This document shows, piece after piece, positions 1-8,132 of a stretch of 53,095 nt of DNA; position 1 is the first letter of the stretch; each line of letters opens with the position of its first letter. The translations under genes and the position numbers were made by a program. This stretch comes from Hyphomicrobiales bacterium. GTDB lineage: Bacteria > Pseudomonadota > Alphaproteobacteria > Rhizobiales > Rhizobiaceae. The notes below the pieces were generated by a model. The model saw only the letters and a list, made by a program, of their open reading frames with translations. It did not search any database and had not been told where the DNA came from. The stretch spans positions 1 through 53,095 of the forward strand of contig UCKS01000054.1 in the NCBI GenBank assembly GCA_900473045.1. Direction: 5' to 3'.

Positions 1-1
1 C

Positions 2-712
2 CTCCCGGGACACGATCATCAAATTTCCAAACTTCACCCCTACTGGTTCAGAGCCCTAGCCAATGAGTACGATGCGAGAGCGAGTTGGGTCGTGGAATTT
101 ATCTCTGGTCAGAAGTTAGCTCTGGCGACAGCCAAAGGCCCTGACGACCGTATCCAGCGTCTTGAGTATGGCGACATGTCAAATCTTGAGTTTGACCACA
201 GGATCAAGCTGTCGATAGCCGTAAACGGCCTGACTGCCAGATGGTTCGACGCCGGCAGGCGTATTGTAGATGTCTTCGGAGCAAGGCCCTTAGCTAGCGG
301 TCTCGGTGACGCAGAAAATGGCCCAATCGAGTTCAAGCTTGCCCAGCCAATCTACCTGCACTTTGGACCTGAGAACGATCATCGCCTCGCTCAGGATCAA
401 GCAACATTTGTTGACGGAGCTTATGTCGAGCGAGTCGGAGAGGAGGAAGACGAGGCGGTGATGGTGACTTTCGTCTGTCGGAAGTTCGCACGACGCAACC
501 GTGAACCTACTTTGGGCGATCTTATGAAAGCACAGTCAGCCGTTGTGTACGTTCTGTTGGATGCCCCCTGCAGCCACAGCTTCATCGAAATAGTAACAGG
601 TGACGCCGACATAGTGGGGGACCCGGAAATTCGCGCTGCTTGTGAGATTGTCAGTCATTCGCTTCGAGATTTCAGAACGCTTGAAAGCACCCCTCAGCGA
701 AGCCTCAAATGA
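2..712 (+). CDS. Hypothetical protein, 5' end beyond the window edge
   Basis: The reading frame is open to the left edge without a stop. The residues before the first internal GTG (position 92) look like real protein (aromatic, hydrophobic and acidic mix, HPYWFRALANEYDA), so the true start probably lies outside the window and at least 236 residues are visible. The visible part is mixed alpha/beta in character, soluble, without signal peptide or membrane segment. An acidic stretch rich in Glu/Asp lies around nt 433-456. I do not recognise the family. The gene ends at a TGA at 710-712; the 219 nt up to the next gene hold no further convincing frame. Confidence 0.6.
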   Translation, partial: LPGHDHQISKLHPYWFRALANEYDARASWVVEFISGQKLALATAKGPDDRIQRLEYGDMSNLEFDHRIKLSIAVNGLTARWFDAGRRIVDVFGARPLASGLGDAENGPIEFKLAQPIYLHFGPENDHRLAQDQATFVDGAYVERVGEEEDEAVMVTFVCRKFARRNREPTLGDLMKAQSAVVYVLLDAPCSHSFIEIVTGDADIVGDPEIRAACEIVSHSLRDFRTLESTPQRSLK

Positions 713-931
713 CGGTGTCAAAGGCGATCTGGATGGTGAACCCCTCCTCTTGATAAGCTAATATCTAAAAGTTCATCAAGCCGCCTCTATAGCGCCCGCC
801 GCTCGAAGAGCATGGCGAGACCATCGGGCCGCAGACGGCGCCATCTTCTGTGGTAGTTAAAAATTGATCCATCGCTTCAACCTGACTGTCATCCCTTCGA
901 GCTAGTAGTCGCGCATGCAACGGAGGCACAA

Positions 932-1696
932 ATGAACACGATAGCTGTTGGGGACATACACGGCCGGGCCGATCTACTCGAGCGTCTTCTGGCACATGCC
1001 CACACCAACTATCCGGATGCTCGGGTCGTGTTCCTTGGCGACATCATCGACCGCGGACCCGACTCGAAAGACTGCCTCGATATGGTTGAAAGCGAGCTTA
1101 AACGAAACGCGGCCTCGACGCTTATCATGGGCAACCACGAAGACCTTATGCTGCGGTTCATCGACGGCGGATGCGCACGGTCCAAGAGCTGGTGCTGGAA
1201 CGGCGGCCTCACAACCGTCAAGTCGTACGGCTTCCCTGGATACGAATTCCTAGGCGAGGACGGACTCACATACCTCCGAGATGAACTTGCGGACATTCTG
1301 AGGACACAACACAGATCTCACATCGACATGATCCGGAAGGCCCCAGCCTTCGTGGAACTTCCCGGATATGTCCTCGTTCATGCGGGAATCATTCCTGGGT
1401 TGCCGATGGAACAACAGGATCCATACATGCTCCGATGGGACAGCAAATCGCTGATTGCCTATGAAGGTCCCCTCGACAAGACGGTGGTGCATGGTCACAC
1501 AGTGACCCCAAACCTTCTCCCTGAAGTCTGCCACAACCGCATGAACATCGACTGCGGAGCCTTCGAGAGCGGAACCCTTTGCGCGGCGATACTTTCAGAA
1601 GAGGCGTCCCCGGCGTTCATCCTTTCCTTTGATCGCGACGGCACCTATGGAATTCAGGACACGGCTCAAGCGTTTGGATTTCTCATGGCATCTTAG
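932..1696 (+). CDS. PPP-family metallophosphatase (Ser/Thr phosphatase / ApaH-like)
   Basis: A 254-aa two-metal phosphoesterase of the PPP group. The signature blocks appear in order: GDIHG (residues 7-11), GDIIDRG (36-42), GNHE (67-70), then HAGII near 152 and a HGHT block near 188, which supply the metal ligands and the general acid. The family includes bacterial PrpA-type protein phosphatases and diadenosine tetraphosphatases; sequence reading alone does not decide between them. There is no signal peptide, so it is cytosolic. The ATG start is set by a GGAGG six bases upstream. It is monocistronic as far as I can see, with about 220 nt of non-coding DNA before it and 565 nt after it. A protein phosphatase is notable because a kinase and a pseudokinase occur further along the window. 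Confidence 0.88.
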   Translation: MNTIAVGDIHGRADLLERLLAHAHTNYPDARVVFLGDIIDRGPDSKDCLDMVESELKRNAASTLIMGNHEDLMLRFIDGGCARSKSWCWNGGLTTVKSYGFPGYEFLGEDGLTYLRDELADILRTQHRSHIDMIRKAPAFVELPGYVLVHAGIIPGLPMEQQDPYMLRWDSKSLIAYEGPLDKTVVHGHTVTPNLLPEVCHNRMNIDCGAFESGTLCAAILSEEASPAFILSFDRDGTYGIQDTAQAFGFLMAS

Positions 1697-2261
1697 TTTC
1701 TGAGCGGCCTCAGAGATGCGTCTGGGGGCACAATGGGAGCCTGAACTGCAAGGTAAACGATCCGCGGCCGGGTTGTAACAAGGTCTGGAAAATCCCCCCT
1801 GAAATACTCGTGCTTTGTGAAAAGAAATCGGAAGCGAAGGCCTGTGCAGAGCTGTTTTCGGCCTTGAAGGCCGGGGCGATTGTGCAGGCGCAGCGCGAGG
1901 GGCAGTGAGTTGTTGAAGCTATCTTTTCAGCCACGATGAGCACGAACCGCGTGCGGTATTCCCAGGCGGCATTGGTGGGGGAGTACCTGACCGACGCGGT
2001 CCGAGCACGCCGAGCGTTCAATTCTGGGTCTTTGTCATAAGTACGTGTCTTTAGATGCGAACGCTTCGCAATCTACTCCCCGCGCGAAACGCAATTAACC
2101 CTCTGCGAAGGCCGAAAATCGCCGGGATCGATAAAATTCGGTTTGAAACCAAAAAATGTGCGCCTAAATAGAAAAAATCGTTCGTTTCATGCTGGCGAGT
2201 GGTTGAAAATTAAATAACACTCGTTAGTAGAGTCACGGGATTATTAGGCGAGAAGATTTTC
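1697..2261. other. Intergenic region with AT-rich promoter-like tail and a small dyad
   Basis: No convincing gene is seen in these 565 nt. A short plus-strand frame near 1813-1908 has protein-like composition but no start signal and could be a remnant. The last ~120 nt before the next gene are AT-rich and contain an imperfectly spaced dyad, CGAGTG (2196-2201) and CACTCG (2218-2223) around a 16-nt AT-rich centre, which could be an operator for the downstream two-gene unit. This is suggestive only. Confidence 0.3.
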
Positions 2262-2501
2262 ATGAATATTGCCGAATTTAAGGCAGCCGTCAAAGCAGAC
2301 CGCGAAGCGCTGAAAAACAATCAGCTGCCTGCCGGGATGTTCGCGTGCACTGATTGCGGCACTCCACTACAGGAAGCATTCACGGGCAATCGAGAACTCG
2401 CCGACGGCAGCCACGTTTGCAGCGATTGCTATTTCGAGGCCTTCGGGCGCGAGCTGGACGCTCACCCCATTGCCGCTCTTCGGCTGCGGCAATTTAGATA
2501 A
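2262..2501 (+). CDS. Small CxxC...CxxC (zinc-ribbon-like) protein
   Basis: A 79-aa protein with an N-terminal charged helix followed by two CxxC knuckles, CTDC (about residues 28-31) and CSDC (about 51-54), spaced like a treble-clef or zinc-ribbon fold. No catalytic motif is visible. Its TAA overlaps the ATG of the next gene by one base (TAATG), so translation is almost certainly coupled to the PRTase-GNAT protein and the two probably act together. Function unknown; it could be a metal-dependent adaptor or regulatory subunit. A real gene is likely from coupling, composition and the promoter-like upstream DNA. Confidence 0.6.
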   Translation: MNIAEFKAAVKADREALKNNQLPAGMFACTDCGTPLQEAFTGNRELADGSHVCSDCYFEAFGRELDAHPIAALRLRQFR

Positions 2502-3487
2502 TGCAGACACATCTGCTGAGTGATGCCGAAGTCGGCTATTATCTCGCCGACCTGATGGACCGTCTTCTGCTTCTCGGTGACGACTTTCCGACGACATGGT
2601 ATTCGGTGGGGATCTCCGGCGAGAAGGTGGTGGAACAACTGCTCGCGCACCTTCCTGAAAATTACACGTCCAAGCTCGTAATTCACCGACTGAAATATCG
2701 CCGTACACAAGGGGGTGTAGAGGTTCTCCCGATCAGCGACGTTAACGCGGGGTTGCCAGAGTCCGCCCTAATGGTGGATGGCCCCATTCATTCGGGACAG
2801 ACCATGCTTGCCATCGCCCGATGGCTCATGGCGCAGGGTGTCAAGGAAATCATCTCCTACGGGCTGATGGTGAAACGGACGTCCATTTTTATCCCGTCCT
2901 ATTTCGGGCTGATGATAGGTGAACACGACCGCGCGTATTTCCAGAGCGATCGCATTCCCAACCACCGTCTGCGAAAAAACGCGCCCTTCGGAATATTGCG
3001 AACGATCGAAGAAGGCGATCTCTCGGCAGAGCAACAGTCGCTGGACTCGGGTGTGGCATCGCTCTCGGAAATAACTCTCGTGGCGCTCTGGTATGCGCAC
3101 AAGAGCCGCGGCGACCACATATACGTTTACGAACACGCCGGGCGGCTTGCGGGCTTCGTGCACTTCACGGTCACGGGAGACAGAACGCTCCTACTCGACG
3201 CCATTGCCGTGGACAGGGCCTATCAGGAACGAGGCATTGGCGGAATGCTCCTGCGCTGGGTCGAAAACTGGGCGCGGAACAATCGGCTGCTCGCGATCGA
3301 CCTCTTCGCGATACTCGACCGGATTTCGTGGTACAAACGATATGGCTATAGCGAGCTTGATGAGAAATCGATGCCACTTGGAAGCGAAGCCTTCCAGAAG
3401 ATGCGACGGAAGTTACTTTACAACATGAACCCACCGTCGCCGCTCTTGGACTACAAAGCGCATGTCCATCACGGGGAAATGCTATAG
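2501..3487 (+). CDS. Phosphoribosyltransferase-like domain fused to GNAT acetyltransferase
   Basis: A 328-aa two-domain protein. The N-terminal half (about 1-165) looks like a type I phosphoribosyltransferase: a hydrophobic strand followed by VDGPIHSGQTM (92-102) occupies the place of the PRPP-binding loop, although the usual second Asp is Gly. The C-terminal part (about 175-310) is a GNAT acyltransferase with the acetyl-CoA pyrophosphate loop QERGIGG (242-248) after a typical beta4 strand. A last 20-residue tail is of unknown nature. Family knowledge: PRTases act on PRPP-linked nucleotides or bind nucleotide signals, and GNATs transfer acyl groups. Inference: nucleotide or nucleoside modification, or a nucleotide-gated acetylation switch. 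It is translationally coupled to the upstream CxxC protein. Confidence 0.72.
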   Translation: MQTHLLSDAEVGYYLADLMDRLLLLGDDFPTTWYSVGISGEKVVEQLLAHLPENYTSKLVIHRLKYRRTQGGVEVLPISDVNAGLPESALMVDGPIHSGQTMLAIARWLMAQGVKEIISYGLMVKRTSIFIPSYFGLMIGEHDRAYFQSDRIPNHRLRKNAPFGILRTIEEGDLSAEQQSLDSGVASLSEITLVALWYAHKSRGDHIYVYEHAGRLAGFVHFTVTGDRTLLLDAIAVDRAYQERGIGGMLLRWVENWARNNRLLAIDLFAILDRISWYKRYGYSELDEKSMPLGSEAFQKMRRKLLYNMNPPSPLLDYKAHVHHGEML

Positions 3488-3674
3488 TTCAACGCCCCGA
3501 AATTTACGTGGTAGGGCATTGATCTGGAATAGGCGCGCCGTGGGGCAATGACGTAGAGTATTTCGGAAAAACTCCATCTTGACCTTTTCACGCCGTCCAA
3601 TTGTGGAGTTGTGACAGCTGCGCCTGAGCGAATTGAAAGCGGATCGTTTCCATTTACGACCGGCGAGACGATAT

Positions 3675-4913
3675 ATGGTCAAGAGAATTCAGTTCCTCCA
3701 CGAGAATGGCGAGAAGGCTCCCGCTATCCACGTCATCACGTTTTACGCAGACCGCGAAGAGCAGGTCTCGCTGCAGTCGAACGAACTCGCTATAGATCGG
3801 GAATTCGGCCTTGAAAAGGTCGCGGTTCATAGCCTGGCAGGGGGGCATTGGGGTGCGGTAATAAATAGACCGTTCAAAAGCCAGTCTATCCGCCTGAAGT
3901 CGCTCCCCGCAGATGGGCCTCTGGGTTGGTGGCACGGCTTGGTCGGTATCGACAGGCCCGACATCACGCGCGGCAAGGGGGTGCGCGTGGGTGTTATCGA
4001 CGAAGGTCTGGAGTTCAATCCGAACGACGATACGCTCTCGCATCTGACGTTGCTAGGTGACAACGAACTAGACTACCCAGTCGTAGGCGATACGCGTCTC
4101 CTGCCGTCCACGCATCACGGAAACTCGATCGCGAGCCTGCTCTTCTCGCGTAGCACCTCGGCGACCGGGTATCAAGGTATCGCGCCCGGGGCGACCGCTT
4201 TTTTCTACGGAGCGCGTTTGCCGAAACGGTTTGACGCGAACGATCGTCGTAGAGGTCTCAACCCATCTCTCTTGGCGAGCGCTATTGAAGACCTGTCCGG
4301 CTCTCACCGTTGCGATATCATCGTCGTCAGCGCGGGTGATCTGGTTCAGGATAAGCCTCACCTGCATGAAGCCATCATCGACGCCAAGAAAAGGGGAACG
4401 CTCTGCTTTTTCGCGGCGGGTAATGATCGGCAGCGGCTACTCTATCCGGCTCGGTATCCGGAGGCTCTCGCTGTAGGCGCGATCGGCAAACGCGGTTACG
4501 CGCCCGAAGGGGTGTTCGAACACCATCACGATCGATATTCCGCCATCGACGTGTGCGATGGATATTACCTCTGGGACGGGACCGCGCTGGGCCCAGACCT
4601 CCAATTTGTCGCGCCGGGATCCAACTTAGTTTGGGAGCATTACGGAAAACCTGCGGACGCTGTAAGCGGCACTTCGTGGGCGGCGCCGATCGCTGGCGGC
4701 ACTGCGGCGGCGATTTTGTCTGAAACAATGCCGCTCTGGAGCGGTTTATCGCGTACAGCAGAGCGATGGGACGCGATGATGGCGATACTTAGTAAGCATA
4801 GCGACAGACTCAACTTCGATCCAGCCTGGATACAGTTTGGGATGCTAAAAACACAATTGCGGAATCACATCGTTGGAGCTACTCTCGAAGAGACACTCAA
4901 GGAGCGAGATTAG
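3675..4913 (+). CDS. S8 family serine peptidase (subtilase), cytoplasmic
   Basis: A 412-aa subtilisin-like peptidase with a complete catalytic triad: Asp109 in VGVIDEG, His148 in THHGNS and Ser334 in SGTSWAAP. The oxyanion Asn lies in FFAAGND. There is no signal peptide and no I9-type propeptide at the N terminus; the first ~95 residues are a different, unrecognised domain. A TTG at 3633 would add 14 residues, but the ATG at 3675 gives a more natural N terminus. Its stop codon directly abuts the ATG of a 73-aa gene whose predicted topology resembles the missing propeptide/inhibitor. It probably acts inside the cell, kept quiet by that partner. The convergent caspase operon ends 18 nt beyond the pair. 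Confidence 0.88.
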   Translation: MVKRIQFLHENGEKAPAIHVITFYADREEQVSLQSNELAIDREFGLEKVAVHSLAGGHWGAVINRPFKSQSIRLKSLPADGPLGWWHGLVGIDRPDITRGKGVRVGVIDEGLEFNPNDDTLSHLTLLGDNELDYPVVGDTRLLPSTHHGNSIASLLFSRSTSATGYQGIAPGATAFFYGARLPKRFDANDRRRGLNPSLLASAIEDLSGSHRCDIIVVSAGDLVQDKPHLHEAIIDAKKRGTLCFFAAGNDRQRLLYPARYPEALAVGAIGKRGYAPEGVFEHHHDRYSAIDVCDGYYLWDGTALGPDLQFVAPGSNLVWEHYGKPADAVSGTSWAAPIAGGTAAAILSETMPLWSGLSRTAERWDAMMAILSKHSDRLNFDPAWIQFGMLKTQLRNHIVGATLEETLKERD

Positions 4914-5135
4914 ATGCCACTCTATATTGTTTCTATGTCGTCGGCCTCCTTGAAAAGCCATAGCACCACAGAGTTAACCGATGGAATAGAGGCGCTTCCA
5001 GGTATAAAAGAGATTGTTACTGGAAGAAATCGCAAGGTTCTCACTGTCCAGATGCCCGCCAGCACGGCTGCGCTGCTGAAGAGAAAAATACCTTTTGCAG
5101 ATGTCGAAGATTATTACGAGCTTAACCTGCTTTGA
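4914..5135 (+). CDS. I9 propeptide/inhibitor-like small protein, partner of the subtilase
   Basis: A 73-aa protein whose ATG follows the subtilase stop codon without a gap, so translation should be coupled. The residue pattern suggests beta-alpha-beta-beta-alpha-beta: strand LYIVSM, a helix rich in Ser/Thr/Glu, a hairpin ending in KVLTVQMP, a short helix STAALLKRK and a final strand before the C-terminal YYELNLL. That is the fold order of subtilisin propeptides (inhibitor family I9), whose C-terminal tail lies in the protease active site. As a separate gene it would be a trans-acting inhibitor or folding chaperone. The assignment is structural inference; direct sequence similarity is weak. 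Confidence 0.6.
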   Translation: MPLYIVSMSSASLKSHSTTELTDGIEALPGIKEIVTGRNRKVLTVQMPASTAALLKRKIPFADVEDYYELNLL

Positions 5136-5153
5136 TTGGACTTGAACGTCGCG

Positions 5154-7064
5154 TCAACGGTCCCGAAAGTGAACCGGCAGACGAGTGTCTTCCTCAAGGT
5201 CAAGCTCAAGCCTTGTTCCGTCGGAGACAAGCACCCCAAGCGTGAATGCGCCGTATGCATAGCAAGTGAATGTGGCTTCCTGCCCTCGAAACGGCACGTC
5301 TTGCGTATAGGGATTGAACGTCGGGTGCAGGAAAAATCGGGCCACGGTTCGCGGTTCGACATCCTTACCGTCCTCCCTCGTAACCGCGACATGAAGCGAG
5401 AGGAAGTCGGGATCATTGGAGGGCTCCCATCCCAATAGGACCAGTCGAAATCCGTTGGATGCCGCCCTACTGCCAAATCTGCCTTTCCAGGGATCACTTG
5501 CCACAACGTCGGGGCTGTTCCTGCTCAGATTCTCTCTGACTTCCTCGAGCGCGCGTTCCATTTCGTTCACGAGCACAGGCGCAGGCGTTCCCATCGTTGA
5601 AACGAGTCCTTCCAGCAAAGCGGCCGCATCTCCGCCGCTTGCCGCATGCAGCGCAGCAACATTCACTGCCAGACGTCGCGTGGCGCTCGATACCCTCCCG
5701 AAATCGAATCTCGGCAACGAAACGACCGTATCTGGTCGATATGCATAGTCCGATTGTGTGACATCGGAGCCGAGCGAACCAATGATCTCGCTCAGCGCCA
5801 TCGTTATCGCGTGGGGACCGCCCGCTTGCTCATCCTTGATAGTCCCGAGGCGCTTCATATCGTCCGATGTCTTTGATGCATAAGATCGCCAGGACAGCCA
5901 AGGCTTCGATGGAAGTCGGCTCAAAGACGCTGCGACAATCTCTGGCGGAAGCACGCCGCTCCCCGAATGGATCAAGCTGCGCTCGGTTGCCCAGTCCCAG
6001 GCTCTGGCTAGCATAGGGGGAAGACGCAGGTCCGAAAAAGCCTCCGATCGCTCGCTGTTGTTGATCGTGGCTATCCTCCACCAGGCGCACTCGGTGTCGG
6101 GCGAACAGACGCCGGAATGGTACAGGCCGGGGTGTTCTAGAAGTTCTGCGGCTCTGTCGGCAATGGCGGTTGCCCGACCATCGTCGAATTCCGGGTGCGT
6201 CGGAAATCCCAAGATCTCGCCTAGAAGAAGAGTGACCGCATAGGTCCGAATGTAGGGATCCGAATGCTTCCGCACGACATGCCACAGTTCGTCGGGGCAC
6301 TCGCCGTCTGGCAGTCCGAGCTTGTGCAAGAGCGTCCCGGCGAGGCGGATCGACCGCTCCATGTCTTCGAGAGAGGCATCGGGGGTCAACGAGATCACCC
6401 TTGTGTGGGACGGCTCGACCCCTTCCCGCACGCGGATATGGGCTTTCTCACCTAACCCTTCCGGTTTTCCGGCGCGGACAATCCCCATGAAAGCAACCGT
6501 CCAGCGTGCCGGATAGACGTGCATGGTTTGTTGTACCGCTATGCGATCGATCGAATTATAGCACAACACGTAACTTCCCGCGGGCAAACGGAATTGCAGA
6601 AGCAGGAAGTCGCCGGATAGGAAATGCGTCACTGGCCTTTGCGACCTTTGAGACAAAGGCATCGAATTAGCCATTGCAACTCGGAAACCTTGCATGAACG
6701 TCTCGGACGGCGGCCCGGCTTTCCAGGGTATCATGAGCATAAGGCCAGCGGAGTCGCTGGCGACATGATTTCGTCCGATGTCCATGGCACGGGCGCACGA
6801 ACGCGCTTCTTTGGCTATACCGTCATCGATATAGTCTTTTATCACCCGATGGCCGTTTTGTATCCGCACGAACTCTTGAGAGGAAATGCCCGCGGCTGCC
6901 CACTGGACAACGTAGATACCCTGCCGAAGGCCAATCGCATGCTCTCCAAATCCGCGCTTGACTTCGTTGAACTGCCCGTCAAGTACGCAAAACTCCACAT
7001 CGCGAGGAGCCTGTATGACCAGCGTCCCCGTGTCCGAGTGACCGACTGTTTCAGATCCTGACAT
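5154..7064 (-). CDS. Large protein with C-terminal pYEATS domain
   Basis: A 636-aa soluble protein, last gene of a three-gene minus-strand operon. Its C-terminal ~100 residues match the pattern of the prokaryotic YEATS (pYEATS) domain: FFLHPTF, then YGAFTLG, then LELDLEED before a proline-rich end. The N-terminal ~75 residues form a beta-rich module (LVIQAPRDVEFCVLDG onward), and the middle 200-500 is mostly helical and unassigned, with several Trp and paired Cys. Family knowledge: pYEATS domains occur in predicted conflict systems beside peptidases such as caspases. Its start overlaps the caspase end by 14 nt, implying coupled expression. Inference: sensor, scaffold or substrate of the caspase. 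It converges with the subtilase pair. Confidence 0.68.
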   Translation of the reverse strand: MSGSETVGHSDTGTLVIQAPRDVEFCVLDGQFNEVKRGFGEHAIGLRQGIYVVQWAAAGISSQEFVRIQNGHRVIKDYIDDGIAKEARSCARAMDIGRNHVASDSAGLMLMIPWKAGPPSETFMQGFRVAMANSMPLSQRSQRPVTHFLSGDFLLLQFRLPAGSYVLCYNSIDRIAVQQTMHVYPARWTVAFMGIVRAGKPEGLGEKAHIRVREGVEPSHTRVISLTPDASLEDMERSIRLAGTLLHKLGLPDGECPDELWHVVRKHSDPYIRTYAVTLLLGEILGFPTHPEFDDGRATAIADRAAELLEHPGLYHSGVCSPDTECAWWRIATINNSERSEAFSDLRLPPMLARAWDWATERSLIHSGSGVLPPEIVAASLSRLPSKPWLSWRSYASKTSDDMKRLGTIKDEQAGGPHAITMALSEIIGSLGSDVTQSDYAYRPDTVVSLPRFDFGRVSSATRRLAVNVAALHAASGGDAAALLEGLVSTMGTPAPVLVNEMERALEEVRENLSRNSPDVVASDPWKGRFGSRAASNGFRLVLLGWEPSNDPDFLSLHVAVTREDGKDVEPRTVARFFLHPTFNPYTQDVPFRGQEATFTCYAYGAFTLGVLVSDGTRLELDLEEDTRLPVHFRDR

Positions 7065-8124
7065 TTGTCCTACCCGGCCCCGTATGATGTACTATCCCAA
7101 GCAACCCGTGCGCTGCAGTTTCGATCGAATACAAGCCAATTGAAAGTATAAATTCGTTGCCGCCGACAGCCGCAGTAGCGTGAGCGACTTCATTGCCCTC
7201 ATGATCGTGGATCCTGAATTCCGTTCCCGTCGGAAGGATGCGGAAGTTCAGTAGAAGCGGAGCTTCGCCGGAAGGGGCATTGTCGGATACCAGGACGATG
7301 GTCGGGGGGCGGGGCTTTTCGATAAAGTCCGGGACTTGCACTTCTGGTGCGACCAATTCCGCCAATCCGGATGCCACAAATTTTCCGAGTTGCCTGAACG
7401 ACAGTTCGCCGTCGACCCTGTGCTTTCGAAGTCCGCCGATCAGCAGTTGCGAAAACGCTCCCCTTGTCGGGGCTGTCATCGGTACTTCATACGCGAGCAT
7501 TTTCTCTTGGGCCGCATGTCCGATACCAAGACGTTCGTGAGCGCCACTAGACGGGAGCCCTACAAAGGAGAGGTGAGGTCTCTGCGTTCTGACCGGAAGG
7601 CTGACACGGCAGCAGTCGAAGAAAAGGATCAGTTCCAGCGGTCCATGACGGACGAGAAATCGCTTAATGTCATCGCAGCCGACAGTCCCATAGGCAGGCA
7701 TCGCCGCGGAGAAATCACCCAAGATGAAGCAGTTCTGGGGGTCCTCACCGTAGTCTTTCGGCGGCGTCTGAGCGCCGTGCCCCGCGAAAAAGATGTAAAG
7801 TCGTGTTGCACCATTTTTTACCGCTGAGGAGGCGATGTGCTGGACGCATTCCATGATGTCCCTCGCCTCTGGTGCACGGGCAAAGTCAGGTCCAGCGTAA
7901 GGCCACCCGTTCGGTTCTTCCAGAAACTGCTCAAGGTGATCCCCTGGCAGTATCACAGCGGGATACGTCCAGAAATACATGTTCTCTCGCGCAACCCCTC
8001 CCCCGGTGGGATCAAGTGCCCAGTCAGCGAAATCGGCGGCGTCGGCGACTGCTCCGAACAAAGGTGAAAGCCGAGTAGCGGCGGGATATTGGTTGATACC
8101 TACGATGAGTGCCCAAGCGGTCAT
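7051..8124 (-). CDS. Caspase-family (C14) cysteine peptidase
   Basis: A 357-aa metacaspase-like protein. The opening ALIVGINQYP is the typical first strand of the p20 domain, His116 sits in FFAGHGAQ, and the catalytic Cys172 sits in LFFDCCRV. The last ~100 residues form a separate beta-rich domain of unknown type (LLLNFRILPTGTEF onward), perhaps a recognition module. There is no signal peptide. It is the middle gene of hydrolase-caspase-pYEATS: 8 nt after the hydrolase stop and overlapping the pYEATS gene by 14 nt. Bacterial caspases often serve as suicide or effector-processing proteases in defence; the trigger here is not visible. Confidence in the family is high. Confidence 0.88.
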   Translation of the reverse strand: MTAWALIVGINQYPAATRLSPLFGAVADAADFADWALDPTGGGVARENMYFWTYPAVILPGDHLEQFLEEPNGWPYAGPDFARAPEARDIMECVQHIASSAVKNGATRLYIFFAGHGAQTPPKDYGEDPQNCFILGDFSAAMPAYGTVGCDDIKRFLVRHGPLELILFFDCCRVSLPVRTQRPHLSFVGLPSSGAHERLGIGHAAQEKMLAYEVPMTAPTRGAFSQLLIGGLRKHRVDGELSFRQLGKFVASGLAELVAPEVQVPDFIEKPRPPTIVLVSDNAPSGEAPLLLNFRILPTGTEFRIHDHEGNEVAHATAAVGGNEFILSIGLYSIETAAHGLLGIVHHTGPGRTNVRI

Positions 8125-8132
8125 GGATTTCG

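Noticed and set aside
1710..2021. 103-codon minus-strand frame
   Set aside because: Low-complexity shadow-like composition and no start signal; a short plus-strand stretch in the same place looks more protein-like.
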